From Rhodospirillales bacterium URHD0017 (lineage in GTDB: Bacteria > Pseudomonadota > Alphaproteobacteria > Reyranellales > Reyranellaceae): a stretch of 64,000 bases of DNA. This document shows, in pieces, positions 17,017 to 25,797 of the stretch (position 1 is its first letter; each line of letters starts with the position of its first letter). The stretch spans positions 186,001-250,000 of the forward strand of contig FODP01000011.1 in assembly GCA_900110395.1 (NCBI GenBank), written 5' to 3'. The notes below the pieces were generated by a model. That model was not told where the DNA came from. It searched no databases and saw nothing but the letters and a program-made list of their open reading frames with translations. The translations under genes were made by a program, and so were the position numbers.

Positions 17017-17925
17017 TCACGTTCTGGTCGGCTGGGCGGCTGCCACTTTGCGCAGCCGCGCCACCTCCTCGACGATGCCGGTCTGGCCGGTCTGCTTGCC
17101 GAGATCCTCGGCGCGCTTCAGCAACGGCGTGGCCGTCGCCGTGTCCCCCTGAAGCAGGGCACTGCGTCCGGCGCGCAGAAAGAGATCGGCGGCATCGGCG
17201 GCGCGGCCCGATCGCAGGGCCGCGTCACCCGCCAGCGACAAGGCCCGCGCCATGCCGCGGTAGTCGAGCGCCTGCTGGCGGTTGCTGGCCGATTGCTCGA
17301 ACAGGCTGAGCGCTGCGGCAGAGTCGTTGGCCAGCAGGGCGGCGCGGCCCTGCAGCTCCTGGCGGTCCGCTTCGAGGTCTGCCTGCTTGGTCGGCGAAAG
17401 GGCCGCGATCGCCTGGGTGAGGCCCGCGGCGTCGCTGCGATCCGCCGCGACCAGGCCGCGAATGAACCAGGCGCGGCGCACGGCATCCTGGTCCTTGGCG
17501 CCGCTTTCGAGCACTTCCTGCGCCGCGCTCGCGGCACCACCAAGGTCGCCGCTGCGATACGCGGCAGCCGCCTGCACCAGGATCAGCTCCGGCGGCACCG
17601 GAGCGCGCCGCCGGACAAGCTCGCCTCGCGCCTCGCGCGTCGTGGCGATGGCGCCCTTGGGGTCGCCGGCCTTCATCTGCGCGAGTGCGAGATTGTAGGC
17701 GACGTCGCCGATAGCGCCGGCGTCGTCGCGTTCGTAGGCGCGCGACAACGCCACCTTGTACTGGCGCACGGCCAGGCTCGGCAGATCCATCGACAAGGCC
17801 TGAGTGCCGGCCCGGTTGGCCTGGTCGAGCTTGACGTCGGGCGGCGGACCGGTGTCGGCCGGCGTGCCGCCACCGCAGGCGGCGAGAGCCAGCATCGACA
17901 ACAATGAAAGGGGCTGTCGGATCAC
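17017..17925 (-). CDS. TPR-like lipoprotein of the MCE transport operon
   Basis: A 302-residue protein with a lipoprotein signal (MIRQPLSLLSMLALAACGGG; lipobox LAAC, modified Cys at residue 17). The rest is almost entirely alpha-helical with alanine-rich repeats resembling tetratricopeptide units (for example VAYNLALAQMKAGDPKGAI and RALSLAGDAALRSGRAADAA). The start overlaps the stop of the MCE gene by four bases, so it is the last member of the five-gene operon. A periplasmic, membrane-anchored scaffold for the MCE complex is likely; some MCE operons carry lipoproteins in this slot (MlaC- or PqiC-type), but this one does not look like either. Confidence 0.88.
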   Translation of the reverse strand: MIRQPLSLLSMLALAACGGGTPADTGPPPDVKLDQANRAGTQALSMDLPSLAVRQYKVALSRAYERDDAGAIGDVAYNLALAQMKAGDPKGAIATTREARGELVRRRAPVPPELILVQAAAAYRSGDLGGAASAAQEVLESGAKDQDAVRRAWFIRGLVAADRSDAAGLTQAIAALSPTKQADLEADRQELQGRAALLANDSAAALSLFEQSASNRQQALDYRGMARALSLAGDAALRSGRAADAADLFLRAGRSALLQGDTATATPLLKRAEDLGKQTGQTGIVEEVARLRKVAAAQPTRT

Positions 17926-18914
17926 GGTCGTACCTCGACCGCGGGCGCGCGACGGGTGGGCTGGGCGGGCGCGCTGCTGCCGCCGAACAGCCAGTGATGA
18001 CGCAATTGCCCCAGCAGCAGTTCGAGCTCGCGCGCGGCAATCTGGGCCTGCAGCAGCGTGGCCGGCATGGCGTCGGTCGTGTCCTGCACGCTGCGCGTGA
18101 TCTGCGGCGTCGTCGCCGCGAGATTGCGGGTGGTGGTCTGCAGCGAGGTCAGGATCGAATCGGTCTTGGCCAAGATCTGGGTGATGCGCGGATCCTTCGA
18201 GGTGCGCTCGAGCTGGGCGGCGAGCTCGCGCACGCTGACCAGTGTCGCCTCGAGGTCGGCCGGCAGCTTTTCGTCGCTGATCAGCCGTCCCGCCAGGCCC
18301 TGGCCGCCCTCGACCTTGCGCGCGATGCCGGCGGCGGCGGTGAGAGTCTGCTCGAGCGGCCCGGAGGGATCGGTGATGCGCTGGGCGACGGCGTTGAAGG
18401 ATTGCACGGCCTTGTGAATTTCATCGATGACCGGGATGACCTTGCCGCGCACTTCATCGATCATCTCGCCCAGCGAGTCGGTCGCCCCGCGTTCGGTGGT
18501 GGCCGCGATGACGGCGTAGGACCAGTCGAGCTCCGGCCCGACGCCGCGCTGGATGTCGATGAAGGCGGCGCCGGCCACGCCGAACTGGCGGCGGATCGAC
18601 ACGACCGAATCGCGCCGGATGAACGGCCGCATCTGGTCTTCGACGCGGGCGACGGCGTGCATGCGCTGGTTGGGATCGATGACGATGCGGCGCACCTCGC
18701 CGGCGCGCGTGCCCAGCACCTGGACCTCCGCACCCGGCGCCAGGCCCGAGACGCCTTCGTCGGGCAGCAGGATGCGCAGCGTGAAGGAGGGCTGGAACCA
18801 GTCCTTCAGCAGACCGGCGTTGATCAGGACGGCGACGAACACGCCGACGCAGGCCAGCACCACCGCACCGACGACCTCGTCGAACTGATAGACGCCGAAG
18901 ATCGAGCGCTTCAT
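17922..18914 (-). CDS. MCE/MlaD-family substrate-binding subunit
   Basis: A 330-residue protein with one N-terminal transmembrane anchor (about residues 13-35, EVVGAVVLACVGVFVAVLI) followed by a single MCE domain (about 42-120: LPDEGVSGLAPGAEVQVLGT, AGEVRRI, and FGVAGAAFIDI) and a long helical tail (130-300) that in relatives forms a periplasmic tunnel. MCE proteins carry lipids or other hydrophobic molecules between membranes. It overlaps its neighbours by four bases on each side (TPR lipoprotein and ATPase homologue). The C-terminal 20 residues are proline-rich. Substrate unknown. Confidence 0.93.
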   Translation of the reverse strand: MKRSIFGVYQFDEVVGAVVLACVGVFVAVLINAGLLKDWFQPSFTLRILLPDEGVSGLAPGAEVQVLGTRAGEVRRIVIDPNQRMHAVARVEDQMRPFIRRDSVVSIRRQFGVAGAAFIDIQRGVGPELDWSYAVIAATTERGATDSLGEMIDEVRGKVIPVIDEIHKAVQSFNAVAQRITDPSGPLEQTLTAAAGIARKVEGGQGLAGRLISDEKLPADLEATLVSVRELAAQLERTSKDPRITQILAKTDSILTSLQTTTRNLAATTPQITRSVQDTTDAMPATLLQAQIAARELELLLGQLRHHWLFGGSSAPAQPTRRAPAVEVRP

Positions 18915-19615
18915 CGTGACCTCCGCACCCGCGTCAGCCCGTGATCGCCCAGCCGGAATGCCTGGTTCGCCTGGACGAACTGGGCGGCCTGCGTCGCGAG
19001 ACTTGCGGTGATCCACAGCACCGTGGCGCCGCGGTCGCATGCCGCCGAGATTGCCTGCGCCATCGGCACGGCAAGCTCGGATGACTGGTCGAGCACCTGA
19101 TCCTGTACCACGATCAGGTCGGGCGAGCCGAGAAATCCGCGCACGCAGGCAGCCCGCACCAGGGCGCGCGCCGGCGTGGCGTCGCGGCGCCCGGCCGGCA
19201 GGCCGGGCAGGCCGAACAGGCGGGCAAGCTGGGTGGCGTCGGCAATGACCTCGGCCCGCGGCTGGTTGAAATGGTAGGCGCGAGCCACCAGGACCGATTC
19301 CAGCACCGTCATGTGCGATGGCCAGACATCGGTCTGCATCACGGAGCCGATGCGACGCCGGCGATGGAAGCGCTCGCGCGGCGTGTGGGCTGTCCAGTCG
19401 ACGCCAAGAAAGCGCACCTCGCCGGCGCCGGGATCGGCGAGCCCCAGGACCAGGTCGACCAGCATGGCGGCGTCGTGCTCGTCCTCGACCTGGACCAGCG
19501 CCACCTCGCCGTGCGGCAGCTCGAGGTCGAGGCGCGCGGTATGGGCAGAGAACTGGCGGTCCGCCAGGGCGACGCCCTGCAGCGACAGGACCGATCGACC
19601 GGGACGCGCCGCCAT
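18911..19615 (-). CDS. Degenerate ABC-ATPase homologue (pseudo-ATPase) of the MCE operon
   Basis: A 234-residue protein in the position of MlaF and of the right length and fold pattern: LELPHGEVALVQV (37-43), GLADPGAGEVRFLGVDW (58-74), a Q-loop-like MQTDVWPSHMTVLESVL (93-109) and SPDLIVVQDQVLD (164-176). The catalytic motifs are gone. The Walker A region reads QVEDEHDAAM (42-51) instead of GxxGxGKST; the LSGGQ region reads RRDATPARAL (143-152); Walker B keeps an Asp (172) but has Gln for the catalytic Glu; and no switch His follows (WITAS). The gene is intact and coupled on both sides, so this is a conserved loss of ATPase activity rather than decay. It probably cannot hydrolyse ATP. Confidence 0.85.
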   Translation of the reverse strand: MAARPGRSVLSLQGVALADRQFSAHTARLDLELPHGEVALVQVEDEHDAAMLVDLVLGLADPGAGEVRFLGVDWTAHTPRERFHRRRRIGSVMQTDVWPSHMTVLESVLVARAYHFNQPRAEVIADATQLARLFGLPGLPAGRRDATPARALVRAACVRGFLGSPDLIVVQDQVLDQSSELAVPMAQAISAACDRGATVLWITASLATQAAQFVQANQAFRLGDHGLTRVRRSR

Positions 19616-20439
19616 CAGGCCACCAGATCGAACAGGGTGTTGACCAGCAGGATGGCCAGCGCCGAGCGCACGAAGCCGCGCGGCACCAGGCGCTGCAGGT
19701 CGTCGGATTCATCGCGGCGGCCGAGGCCGGTGGAGCAGCAGGCCAGCGCCACCATGTAGCCGATGATGATGCACTTCAGCGGCGGAACGATGAAGTCCTG
19801 GATCTTCATCGCGCGCAACACGGCATCGGAGAAATCCCAGATCGAGTAAGCGATCAGCTGCAGCCCGTAGGCGAGGAAGTAGCTGGTGAGCATGGTCGAG
19901 CACAGCAGCACCGTGGCCAGACAGAATGAGCCCAGGGCGAAGGCGACGGCGCGGGGCAGCACCAGCAACGCCAGCGGATCGAGGCCCTGGATCTCGAGCA
20001 GCCTCAGCCAGCCCTTGGGCTGCGCCTCGCCGAGCTCGATCAGCGTCGCGGTACCGCTCCGGCCGAACACGATCAGGCCGACCAGGATGGGCACCAGCTC
20101 GCGGATCAGCAGGATGACGATCACCGGCCCGACCAGGCCGGTCGTGCCGGTCTGCGCCAGCCAGTAGACCGCCTGCGTGACCAGCGCGAAGCCGACCAGC
20201 ATGCCGGTCACGACCGTGGTCGGCAGCGAGCGTACCGCCACCTCGTCCAGCACGCGCTTGAACTGGGCCCAGACCGGGCCGCGCCACGCCTCACGCCGCA
20301 ACGCGACGAAGGCCACGGTCGTGGCAAACGACATGAACAGCAGCAGGCGGCTGGTGCCGGAGATCGTAATGGCGCCGATGGCGGCCAGCTTGCGTCGCGG
20401 CCAGGAGCGGGGGTCGTAGTGGGCGGTACGGGCGATCAT
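19615..20439 (-). CDS. MlaE-family permease of the MCE operon
   Basis: A 274-residue inner-membrane protein with about five to six helices. MlaE hallmarks are present: TVVTGMLVGFALVTQAVYWL, LIRELVPILVGLIVFGRSGTA (the conserved PVLTALLVAGRxG-type block) and EIQGLDPLALLVLPRAVA. MlaE proteins form the dimeric core through which MCE substrates pass. Its stop shares one base with the start of the ATPase homologue (TGATG), and its own start overlaps the sensor gene stop by four bases. The N-terminal 20 residues are basic. Unlike its ATPase partner it looks fully conserved. Confidence 0.93.
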   Translation of the reverse strand: MIARTAHYDPRSWPRRKLAAIGAITISGTSRLLLFMSFATTVAFVALRREAWRGPVWAQFKRVLDEVAVRSLPTTVVTGMLVGFALVTQAVYWLAQTGTTGLVGPVIVILLIRELVPILVGLIVFGRSGTATLIELGEAQPKGWLRLLEIQGLDPLALLVLPRAVAFALGSFCLATVLLCSTMLTSYFLAYGLQLIAYSIWDFSDAVLRAMKIQDFIVPPLKCIIIGYMVALACCSTGLGRRDESDDLQRLVPRGFVRSALAILLVNTLFDLVA

Positions 20440-22853
20440 ATGCGGCCGACCATCACGAAGGTGCGCATGTTGCCGGTCTCGGGCAGGAAATAGCTGCCGC
20501 GCGGTCGGAACAGATACTGGTTCGACAGCAGGTCATAGGCCGTCTCGGACGCCGCGATGGTGCGGCGCGCCGTGGTGCCGGCCAGCACCTTGGCGATGCC
20601 GATCGCGCCGCCCCACAGGTTGCGGCTCGGCGGGTCGGTGCCGACCGTCGAGGCCATGACCGTGCCGATGTCGATGGCGAGGCGGAAATCGAGGCTGGTG
20701 CCCCAGCGATCCTCCAGCTCGATCAGCCGGTCGCGCAGCGCGAGCATGGCCGCCGCCATGCACGTCGCGTGGCCCTCCACCGACCTTCGGTCGCGCAGGA
20801 AGGCCGCCAGCACGATCTGGTCGTCGAGCAGGGCGGCATAGCACACGCCGCTCGTCTCGATGGTGCGCCGCAACTCCTGGACGATGGCGTCCATCGCCGT
20901 GCGCTGGCCGGTATCGGACGGACGCTGGGCGACCGTCGTCCAGTTCGGCAGCTTGACGACGCCGACCGCCGCCCGGTCGATCGCGCTCTCGATCAGGCTG
21001 TCCATCGGTGCGTTGTGGGCCAGCAGGGTGCGTTCGAGACGGGTCTGGCGCTGGGCGAAGCTGTCCTGCGCCTCGGCGGGCGCCGGCTCGTCCTTGGCCG
21101 CCGCAGCCTCGGCGGCGGCTGCGCCGACCGTCGCCTGCAGCGCGCCAGGGGTGGGTGCCGCGGCGGCCGTGAAGCGCAGCGCCAGCAGGATCGAGAGGGC
21201 ATCGCAGAATGTCGCGAGGCCCGCGGCGCGATCGCCACGCTGCGGATCCTCGACCGACATCATGCCCATCAATCGTCCGGCCATCACGATGGGGGTGATG
21301 TAGACGTTGCTGATCTCGAGCGGCTGCAGGTAGGTCGCGAACAGTTCCGACGTCCGCTTGTCCCGGCCGGCCTCGACGGTGTCGATGGCCTCACCCTTTG
21401 CCAGGGCGGCGAACAGGTTGGGCATCTCGTCGCGATGGAGCGCGAGGCCGATCGTATGGTCATTCACGGTGCTGTCGAAGCAGTCTTCGCAGGTGAGCGT
21501 GCGGCCATCGCGGCTCAGCCGCCAGATCGCCACGCGCTTGGCGGCGCAGGCGGCGGCGGCGCTCTCCGTCGCCCGGGAAAGACCGGCCTCCTCGGCATCG
21601 GCAGCCACGGCATCGTGCGCCAGGTCGATGAAGGTCTGGGTGCGGCTCTCCAATGCATGCTGACGCGTGGTGGCGGCAGCGGCACGCCGTTCGGCCTGGA
21701 CGTTGCGCCAGGCCAGCAGGCCGGTCAGGCCGGCGACGATCAGCACGACGGCGATCAGCATGATGAGGGCGGTGATGCCTGAGTCGGCGACGAAGCCCAC
21801 GAAGTCGGTCTCGGGCACGACGATCAGCACGATCCAGTCGCGGCTGGTCAGTCGCCGCACCGGCTCGGACGACACGATGATGCGCTCCTGGCCGATGTCC
21901 AGGACCTTGCGCCCATAGCCTTCGATGCGCAGCAGGTCGTAGGCTCGTGTCAGCACCGGATCGCCGACCTCGTCGAGGCGTGGCGCCTTCGCTTCCGGAT
22001 CGTTCGCCGGCACCCACTTGTCGTCGGGATAGGCGATGATGCGACCCTGGCCATCGACGATCAGCGCCCGCCCCTTGGTGCCGATATGGAGCTGTTCGAG
22101 GTAGGCGCAAAGCGTGGCGATCTCGATATCGACGGCGATGACGGTCTGCAGCTTGCCGTCGCTGTCGAAATGCGGCAGCGCTACCGTGAGGCCGGGTTTC
22201 TTCAGCGTGAAGAACAGGTAAGTGTCGGTCCAGAACATCTTGCGCGTGCTTTCCGCGCCCTGGAACCAGGGCCGCGTCCGCGGATCGAACATGTCGCCGG
22301 GATCTTCCTCGAGGGCGATCGTCTTGTTCGCGCCGTCACGCCTCTCCCAGGTCACCCGCCGGCCCTCGCGACGATCGACCGTCTTGGTATCGAATCCGCC
22401 CTTCGCGTTGCGCACGACGAAAAGAAAATTGCCCTGGGCATCGGCGTAGCTGAAGCCCGAGACCGACGGGATATTGACGATGGCGTGGCGTGCGAACCGT
22501 TCCATTTCGGACGCTGCGTCGACGACGCTGCGCCCGGCGGCCGCGGCATCGGCCAGGACCAGGAACTGCTGCGGCGGCGAGAGGTAGGAGCGCATCTGGG
22601 CGCCGACCCGCCGGTCGATGGCCGTGATCAGGTCGTTGCTGAGGGTGCGCGCGCCCTTGCGGTTGGCGTCGTAGACGACAAAGGCGATGGCTGCGACCAG
22701 CACGACGACCACCACCACGCCCAACATCGGCAGGCCGTGGCGCAATGTCGTGCGCAGGCGTGACGCAGTGCGGGCACGCGCTGCCGCTTTCGACGGGGCC
22801 TTCGACGCCGGTGCGGCCGCCGGCTGCAGGGCAGGTGTGGGCGAGCGCGCCAT
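20436..22853 (-). CDS. Membrane sensor: dCache, GAF and degenerate class III cyclase domains, first gene of the MCE operon
   Basis: An 805-residue protein. Order: alanine-rich basic cytoplasmic tail (1-40), TM1 (41-62), periplasmic double-Cache ligand-binding domain (about 65-340, with DPRTRPWFQGAES and GRALIVDGQGRIIAYPDD), TM2 (about 345-368), GAF domain (about 400-545) and a C-terminal class III nucleotidyl cyclase-like domain (about 625-800). In the last domain the catalytic residues are lost: the first metal Asp region reads VVKLPNWTTVA, and the usual GDxxNxxxRL reads GGAIGIAKVL, so the transition-state Asn and Arg are missing. It most likely senses a periplasmic ligand without making cyclic nucleotide. 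The four-base overlap with the MlaE gene ties it to the transport system. Confidence 0.88.
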   Translation of the reverse strand: MARSPTPALQPAAAPASKAPSKAAARARTASRLRTTLRHGLPMLGVVVVVVLVAAIAFVVYDANRKGARTLSNDLITAIDRRVGAQMRSYLSPPQQFLVLADAAAAGRSVVDAASEMERFARHAIVNIPSVSGFSYADAQGNFLFVVRNAKGGFDTKTVDRREGRRVTWERRDGANKTIALEEDPGDMFDPRTRPWFQGAESTRKMFWTDTYLFFTLKKPGLTVALPHFDSDGKLQTVIAVDIEIATLCAYLEQLHIGTKGRALIVDGQGRIIAYPDDKWVPANDPEAKAPRLDEVGDPVLTRAYDLLRIEGYGRKVLDIGQERIIVSSEPVRRLTSRDWIVLIVVPETDFVGFVADSGITALIMLIAVVLIVAGLTGLLAWRNVQAERRAAAATTRQHALESRTQTFIDLAHDAVAADAEEAGLSRATESAAAACAAKRVAIWRLSRDGRTLTCEDCFDSTVNDHTIGLALHRDEMPNLFAALAKGEAIDTVEAGRDKRTSELFATYLQPLEISNVYITPIVMAGRLMGMMSVEDPQRGDRAAGLATFCDALSILLALRFTAAAAPTPGALQATVGAAAAEAAAAKDEPAPAEAQDSFAQRQTRLERTLLAHNAPMDSLIESAIDRAAVGVVKLPNWTTVAQRPSDTGQRTAMDAIVQELRRTIETSGVCYAALLDDQIVLAAFLRDRRSVEGHATCMAAAMLALRDRLIELEDRWGTSLDFRLAIDIGTVMASTVGTDPPSRNLWGGAIGIAKVLAGTTARRTIAASETAYDLLSNQYLFRPRGSYFLPETGNMRTFVMVGRI

Positions 22854-22906
22854 GTGGCCGCCAGTTTAGCGCATTGCCGGCCTGCCGTAGAGGCTGTCGA
22901 CGGCCC

Positions 22907-24172
22907 TTAATGAGTGTTCCTGGGCTCGCCCGGCTGGCGCGGCAGGAATATCGTCAAGATTCCCAGCAACAGAAGGAAGGGCGTGACCTTGTAGACGGTC
23001 TCGATGCTGGTCAGGTCGGCGAGTTCGCCCAGCGCGGCGGCGCCGAGGCCGCCCAGGCCGAAGGAGAAGCCGAAGAACATGCCGGCCACCAGGCCGACGC
23101 GGCCCGGCATCAGCTCCTGGGCGTAGACCAGGATGGCGGAGAAGGCCGAGGCCATGATCATGGCCACGACGACTGCCAGCACGCCGGTCCAGAAGAGATT
23201 GGCGTAGGGCAGCATCAGCGCGAAGGGCAGGGCGCCCAGGATCGAGAACCACATCACCGGGATGCGGCCGACCTTGTCGCCGACCGCGCCGCCCATGATG
23301 GTACCGCCGACGATGCCGACCAGGAAGGCGAACAGGTAGAGCTGCGCCGTCGCCACGCCGATGCCAAACTTGGCCATCAGATAAAGCGTGAAGTAGGAGC
23401 CGAGGCTCGCGCTGTAGACGTTCTTCGAGAAGAGCAGCGCCACCAGGATCGCCACTGCGAAGGCGACACGTCCGCGCGACAGGGCAGGGGCGGCTGCCGC
23501 CGAGGCGGCCCTGCGCGCCGCGGGCTTCCGCGCGGCCTGGCGTCGTGCGTACCAGCCGCCGACCTGGAACAGCACGAACATCGCCACCAGCGCCGCCGCG
23601 GAGAACCACACGAGGCTGTGCTGGCCATGCGGCACGACGATGAAGGCGGCGAGCAACGGCCCGGCCGCCGATCCCATGTTGCCGCCGACCTGGAACAGCG
23701 ACTGCGCGAGACCGTAGCGGCCGCCCGACGCCATGCGCGCCACGCGCGAGGCCTCGGGATGGAACACCGACGAGCCCATGCCGATCAGCGCCGCGGCGAA
23801 CAGGATCATGGGATAGGAGTCCGCGCGCGACATCAGCAGCAGGCCGACCAGGGTGAAGCCCATGCCGACCATGAGGGAATAAGGCTGGGGCTTCTTGTCG
23901 GTGTAGAGGCCGACCAGCGGCTGCAGCATCGAGGCGGTGCACTGGAAGGCGAGCGTGATCAGGCCGACCTGGCCGAAGCTCAGCGCGTAGTTTTCCTTGA
24001 GGATGGGATAGAGCGCCGGGACCAGCGACTGCATCATGTCGTTGAGCAGATGGCAGAAGCTCAGCGAGAGGATGACCGCGAAGGTGGTGGTGTTGGCCGA
24101 GGCCGCCGATGACGGGGAAACTGCAGGTGTCGCCGCGGGCGCCGTTCCCGCCGACATGGTACTATCGCTCAT
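22907..24172 (-). CDS. MFS transporter, fosmidomycin-resistance (Fsr)-like
   Basis: A 421-residue inner-membrane carrier with 12 hydrophobic segments and a long basic central loop (about 205-235, WYARRQAARKPAARR). Fsr-like blocks include LSFCHLLNDMMQSLVPALYP at the start and GMGSSVFHPEASRVAR, a feature of the fosmidomycin-efflux branch. The start is taken at 24172 (MSDSTMSAGTA); the same open frame extends further upstream but that part is an arginine- and glutamine-rich shadow of the opposite-strand MFS gene. It ends 53 bases before the sensor gene of the MCE operon on the same strand and may be co-transcribed with it. Substrate unknown. Confidence 0.9.
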   Translation of the reverse strand: MSDSTMSAGTAPAATPAVSPSSAASANTTTFAVILSLSFCHLLNDMMQSLVPALYPILKENYALSFGQVGLITLAFQCTASMLQPLVGLYTDKKPQPYSLMVGMGFTLVGLLLMSRADSYPMILFAAALIGMGSSVFHPEASRVARMASGGRYGLAQSLFQVGGNMGSAAGPLLAAFIVVPHGQHSLVWFSAAALVAMFVLFQVGGWYARRQAARKPAARRAASAAAAPALSRGRVAFAVAILVALLFSKNVYSASLGSYFTLYLMAKFGIGVATAQLYLFAFLVGIVGGTIMGGAVGDKVGRIPVMWFSILGALPFALMLPYANLFWTGVLAVVVAMIMASAFSAILVYAQELMPGRVGLVAGMFFGFSFGLGGLGAAALGELADLTSIETVYKVTPFLLLLGILTIFLPRQPGEPRNTH

Positions 24173-24286
24173 ATTTACACAATAGCAGACGAGGTCTGCA
24201 GTACTACTGCCCCTCCGGCAAGCCAGCGTTGCAGCGGCCAGCCGAGAGGGAACCTTCAGTGCAGTCGCGGTGTTATTTGCCATCCC

Positions 24287-25756
24287 ATGGCGCCAGACCA
24301 ACCTTTCCGCGGCACATATACCGACGTGCCCGCCCGGCTCGACCGGCTGCCGTGGAGCAGATTCCATCGGCTGGTCGTGGTCGCGCTCGGCATCACCTGG
24401 ATCCTCGACGGTCTCGAAGTCACCCTGGCCGGATCGGTCGCAGCGGCGCTGCAGACCAGCCCGCGCCTGCACCTCACCGCCGAGCAGGTCGGTCTCACCG
24501 GCAGCGCCTATCTCGCCGGCGCCGTGCTGGGCGCGTTGTTCTTCGGCCATCTCACCGATCGGCTGGGCCGCAAGAAGCTGTTCAATGTCACGCTCGGTGT
24601 CTATCTGGTGGCCACGGCGCTCACCGCGTTCTCGTGGGACTTCTACAGCTTCCTGCTGTTTCGCTTCCTCACCGGCGCGGGCATCGGCGGCGAGTACTCG
24701 GCCATCAACTCGGCAATCCAGGAACTGATCCCCGCGCGCCTGCGCGGCCGCGTCGATCTCGCCATCAATGGCAGCTTCTGGGTCGGCGCGGCGGGCGGTG
24801 CGCTCCTGTCGGTGTGGCTGCTCGATCCGGCGTTGCTCAGCCCTGACCTGGGCTGGCGGCTTGCCTTCGGCAGCGGCGCCGTGCTCGGCCTGGTGATCCT
24901 CTACCTGCGGCGCTTCCTGCCCGAGAGTCCGCGCTGGCTGATGCTGCACGGCCAGCCGGGCGAGGCGGCGCGCGTTGTCGGCGAGATCGAGGCGCGGGTC
25001 ATCGCCAGCGAAGGCGTGACCCTGCCCCCGGTGACGGCGCGGCTTGCGCTGGGTGACACGCATCGAGTGACCATGCTGTCGGTGGCGCGCACGCTGCTGC
25101 GCGACTATCCCGGCCGGACGACGCTCGGCCTCGTGCTGATGGCAGCGCAAGCCTTCATCTACAACGCCATCTTCTTCACCTACGCGCTGGTCCTGACGCG
25201 CTTCTACGGCATCGAGGCCGACAGGGTCGGGCTCTACATCCTGCCGTTTGCGGTCGGCAATTTCCTGGGACCGCTGCTGCTCGGCCCGCTGTTCGACTCG
25301 GTGGGCCGCAAGACCATGATCTTTGCGACCTATGGCCTGTCGGGCCTGTTGCTGGCGGTTACCGGCGAGATGTTCGCCCACGGGATGCTCAACGCCACGA
25401 CGCAGACGGCGATGTGGAGCGTGGTCTTCTTTTTCGCCTCGGCGGCAGCGAGTGCCGCCTACCTGACTGTGGGCGAGTGCTTCCCGTTGGAGATCCGGGC
25501 GCTCACCATTGCGCTGTTCTACGCCTTCGGCACCCTGCTGGGCGGCGTTGGCGGACCGTGGCTGTTCGGCGTGCTGATAGCCAGCGAAAGCCCGACCGAT
25601 ATCGTGACAGGCTACATGCTGGGGGCGTTCCTGATGATCCTGGCCGCTTTGGTGACCCTGCGGCTGGGCGTCAAGGCGGAATGCCGGCCATTGGAAGAGG
25701 TTGCGCCGCCTCTGTCGATGCGCGTCGAGCTTGCCGAGCCGCCGGAAAAGCGGTGA
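24287..25756 (+). CDS. MFS transporter, sugar/aromatic-acid:proton symporter type
   Basis: A 489-residue carrier with 12 hydrophobic helices. The signature loop FFGHLTDRLGRKKLFNVTLG (between TM2 and TM3) and GIGGEYSAINSAIQELIPAR are typical of the metabolite:H+ symporter family (AAHS/SP branches) that imports organic acids or polyols. The ATG at 24287 has no strong ribosome site, but the hydrophilic N-terminus PDQPFRGTYTDVPARLD is usual for the family. It is divergent from the Fsr-like gene across 114 bases. Substrate unknown. Confidence 0.92.
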   Translation: MAPDQPFRGTYTDVPARLDRLPWSRFHRLVVVALGITWILDGLEVTLAGSVAAALQTSPRLHLTAEQVGLTGSAYLAGAVLGALFFGHLTDRLGRKKLFNVTLGVYLVATALTAFSWDFYSFLLFRFLTGAGIGGEYSAINSAIQELIPARLRGRVDLAINGSFWVGAAGGALLSVWLLDPALLSPDLGWRLAFGSGAVLGLVILYLRRFLPESPRWLMLHGQPGEAARVVGEIEARVIASEGVTLPPVTARLALGDTHRVTMLSVARTLLRDYPGRTTLGLVLMAAQAFIYNAIFFTYALVLTRFYGIEADRVGLYILPFAVGNFLGPLLLGPLFDSVGRKTMIFATYGLSGLLLAVTGEMFAHGMLNATTQTAMWSVVFFFASAAASAAYLTVGECFPLEIRALTIALFYAFGTLLGGVGGPWLFGVLIASESPTDIVTGYMLGAFLMILAALVTLRLGVKAECRPLEEVAPPLSMRVELAEPPEKR

Positions 25757-25797
25757 TAATCGCTGATCGTCCGTCCTCCCGCCGACGAGGTGATGGA

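Noticed and set aside
24249..24286. A GGAAC-type stress promoter before the MFS gene at 24287
   Set aside because: GGAAC at 24249 is followed at the right distance by GTGTT rather than CGTT and lies too close to the start codon.
24173..25381. N-terminal extension of the Fsr-like MFS gene to 25381
   Set aside because: The extra part is Arg/Gln/Asp-rich low-complexity sequence antisense to the other MFS gene; a normal MFS start lies at 24172.
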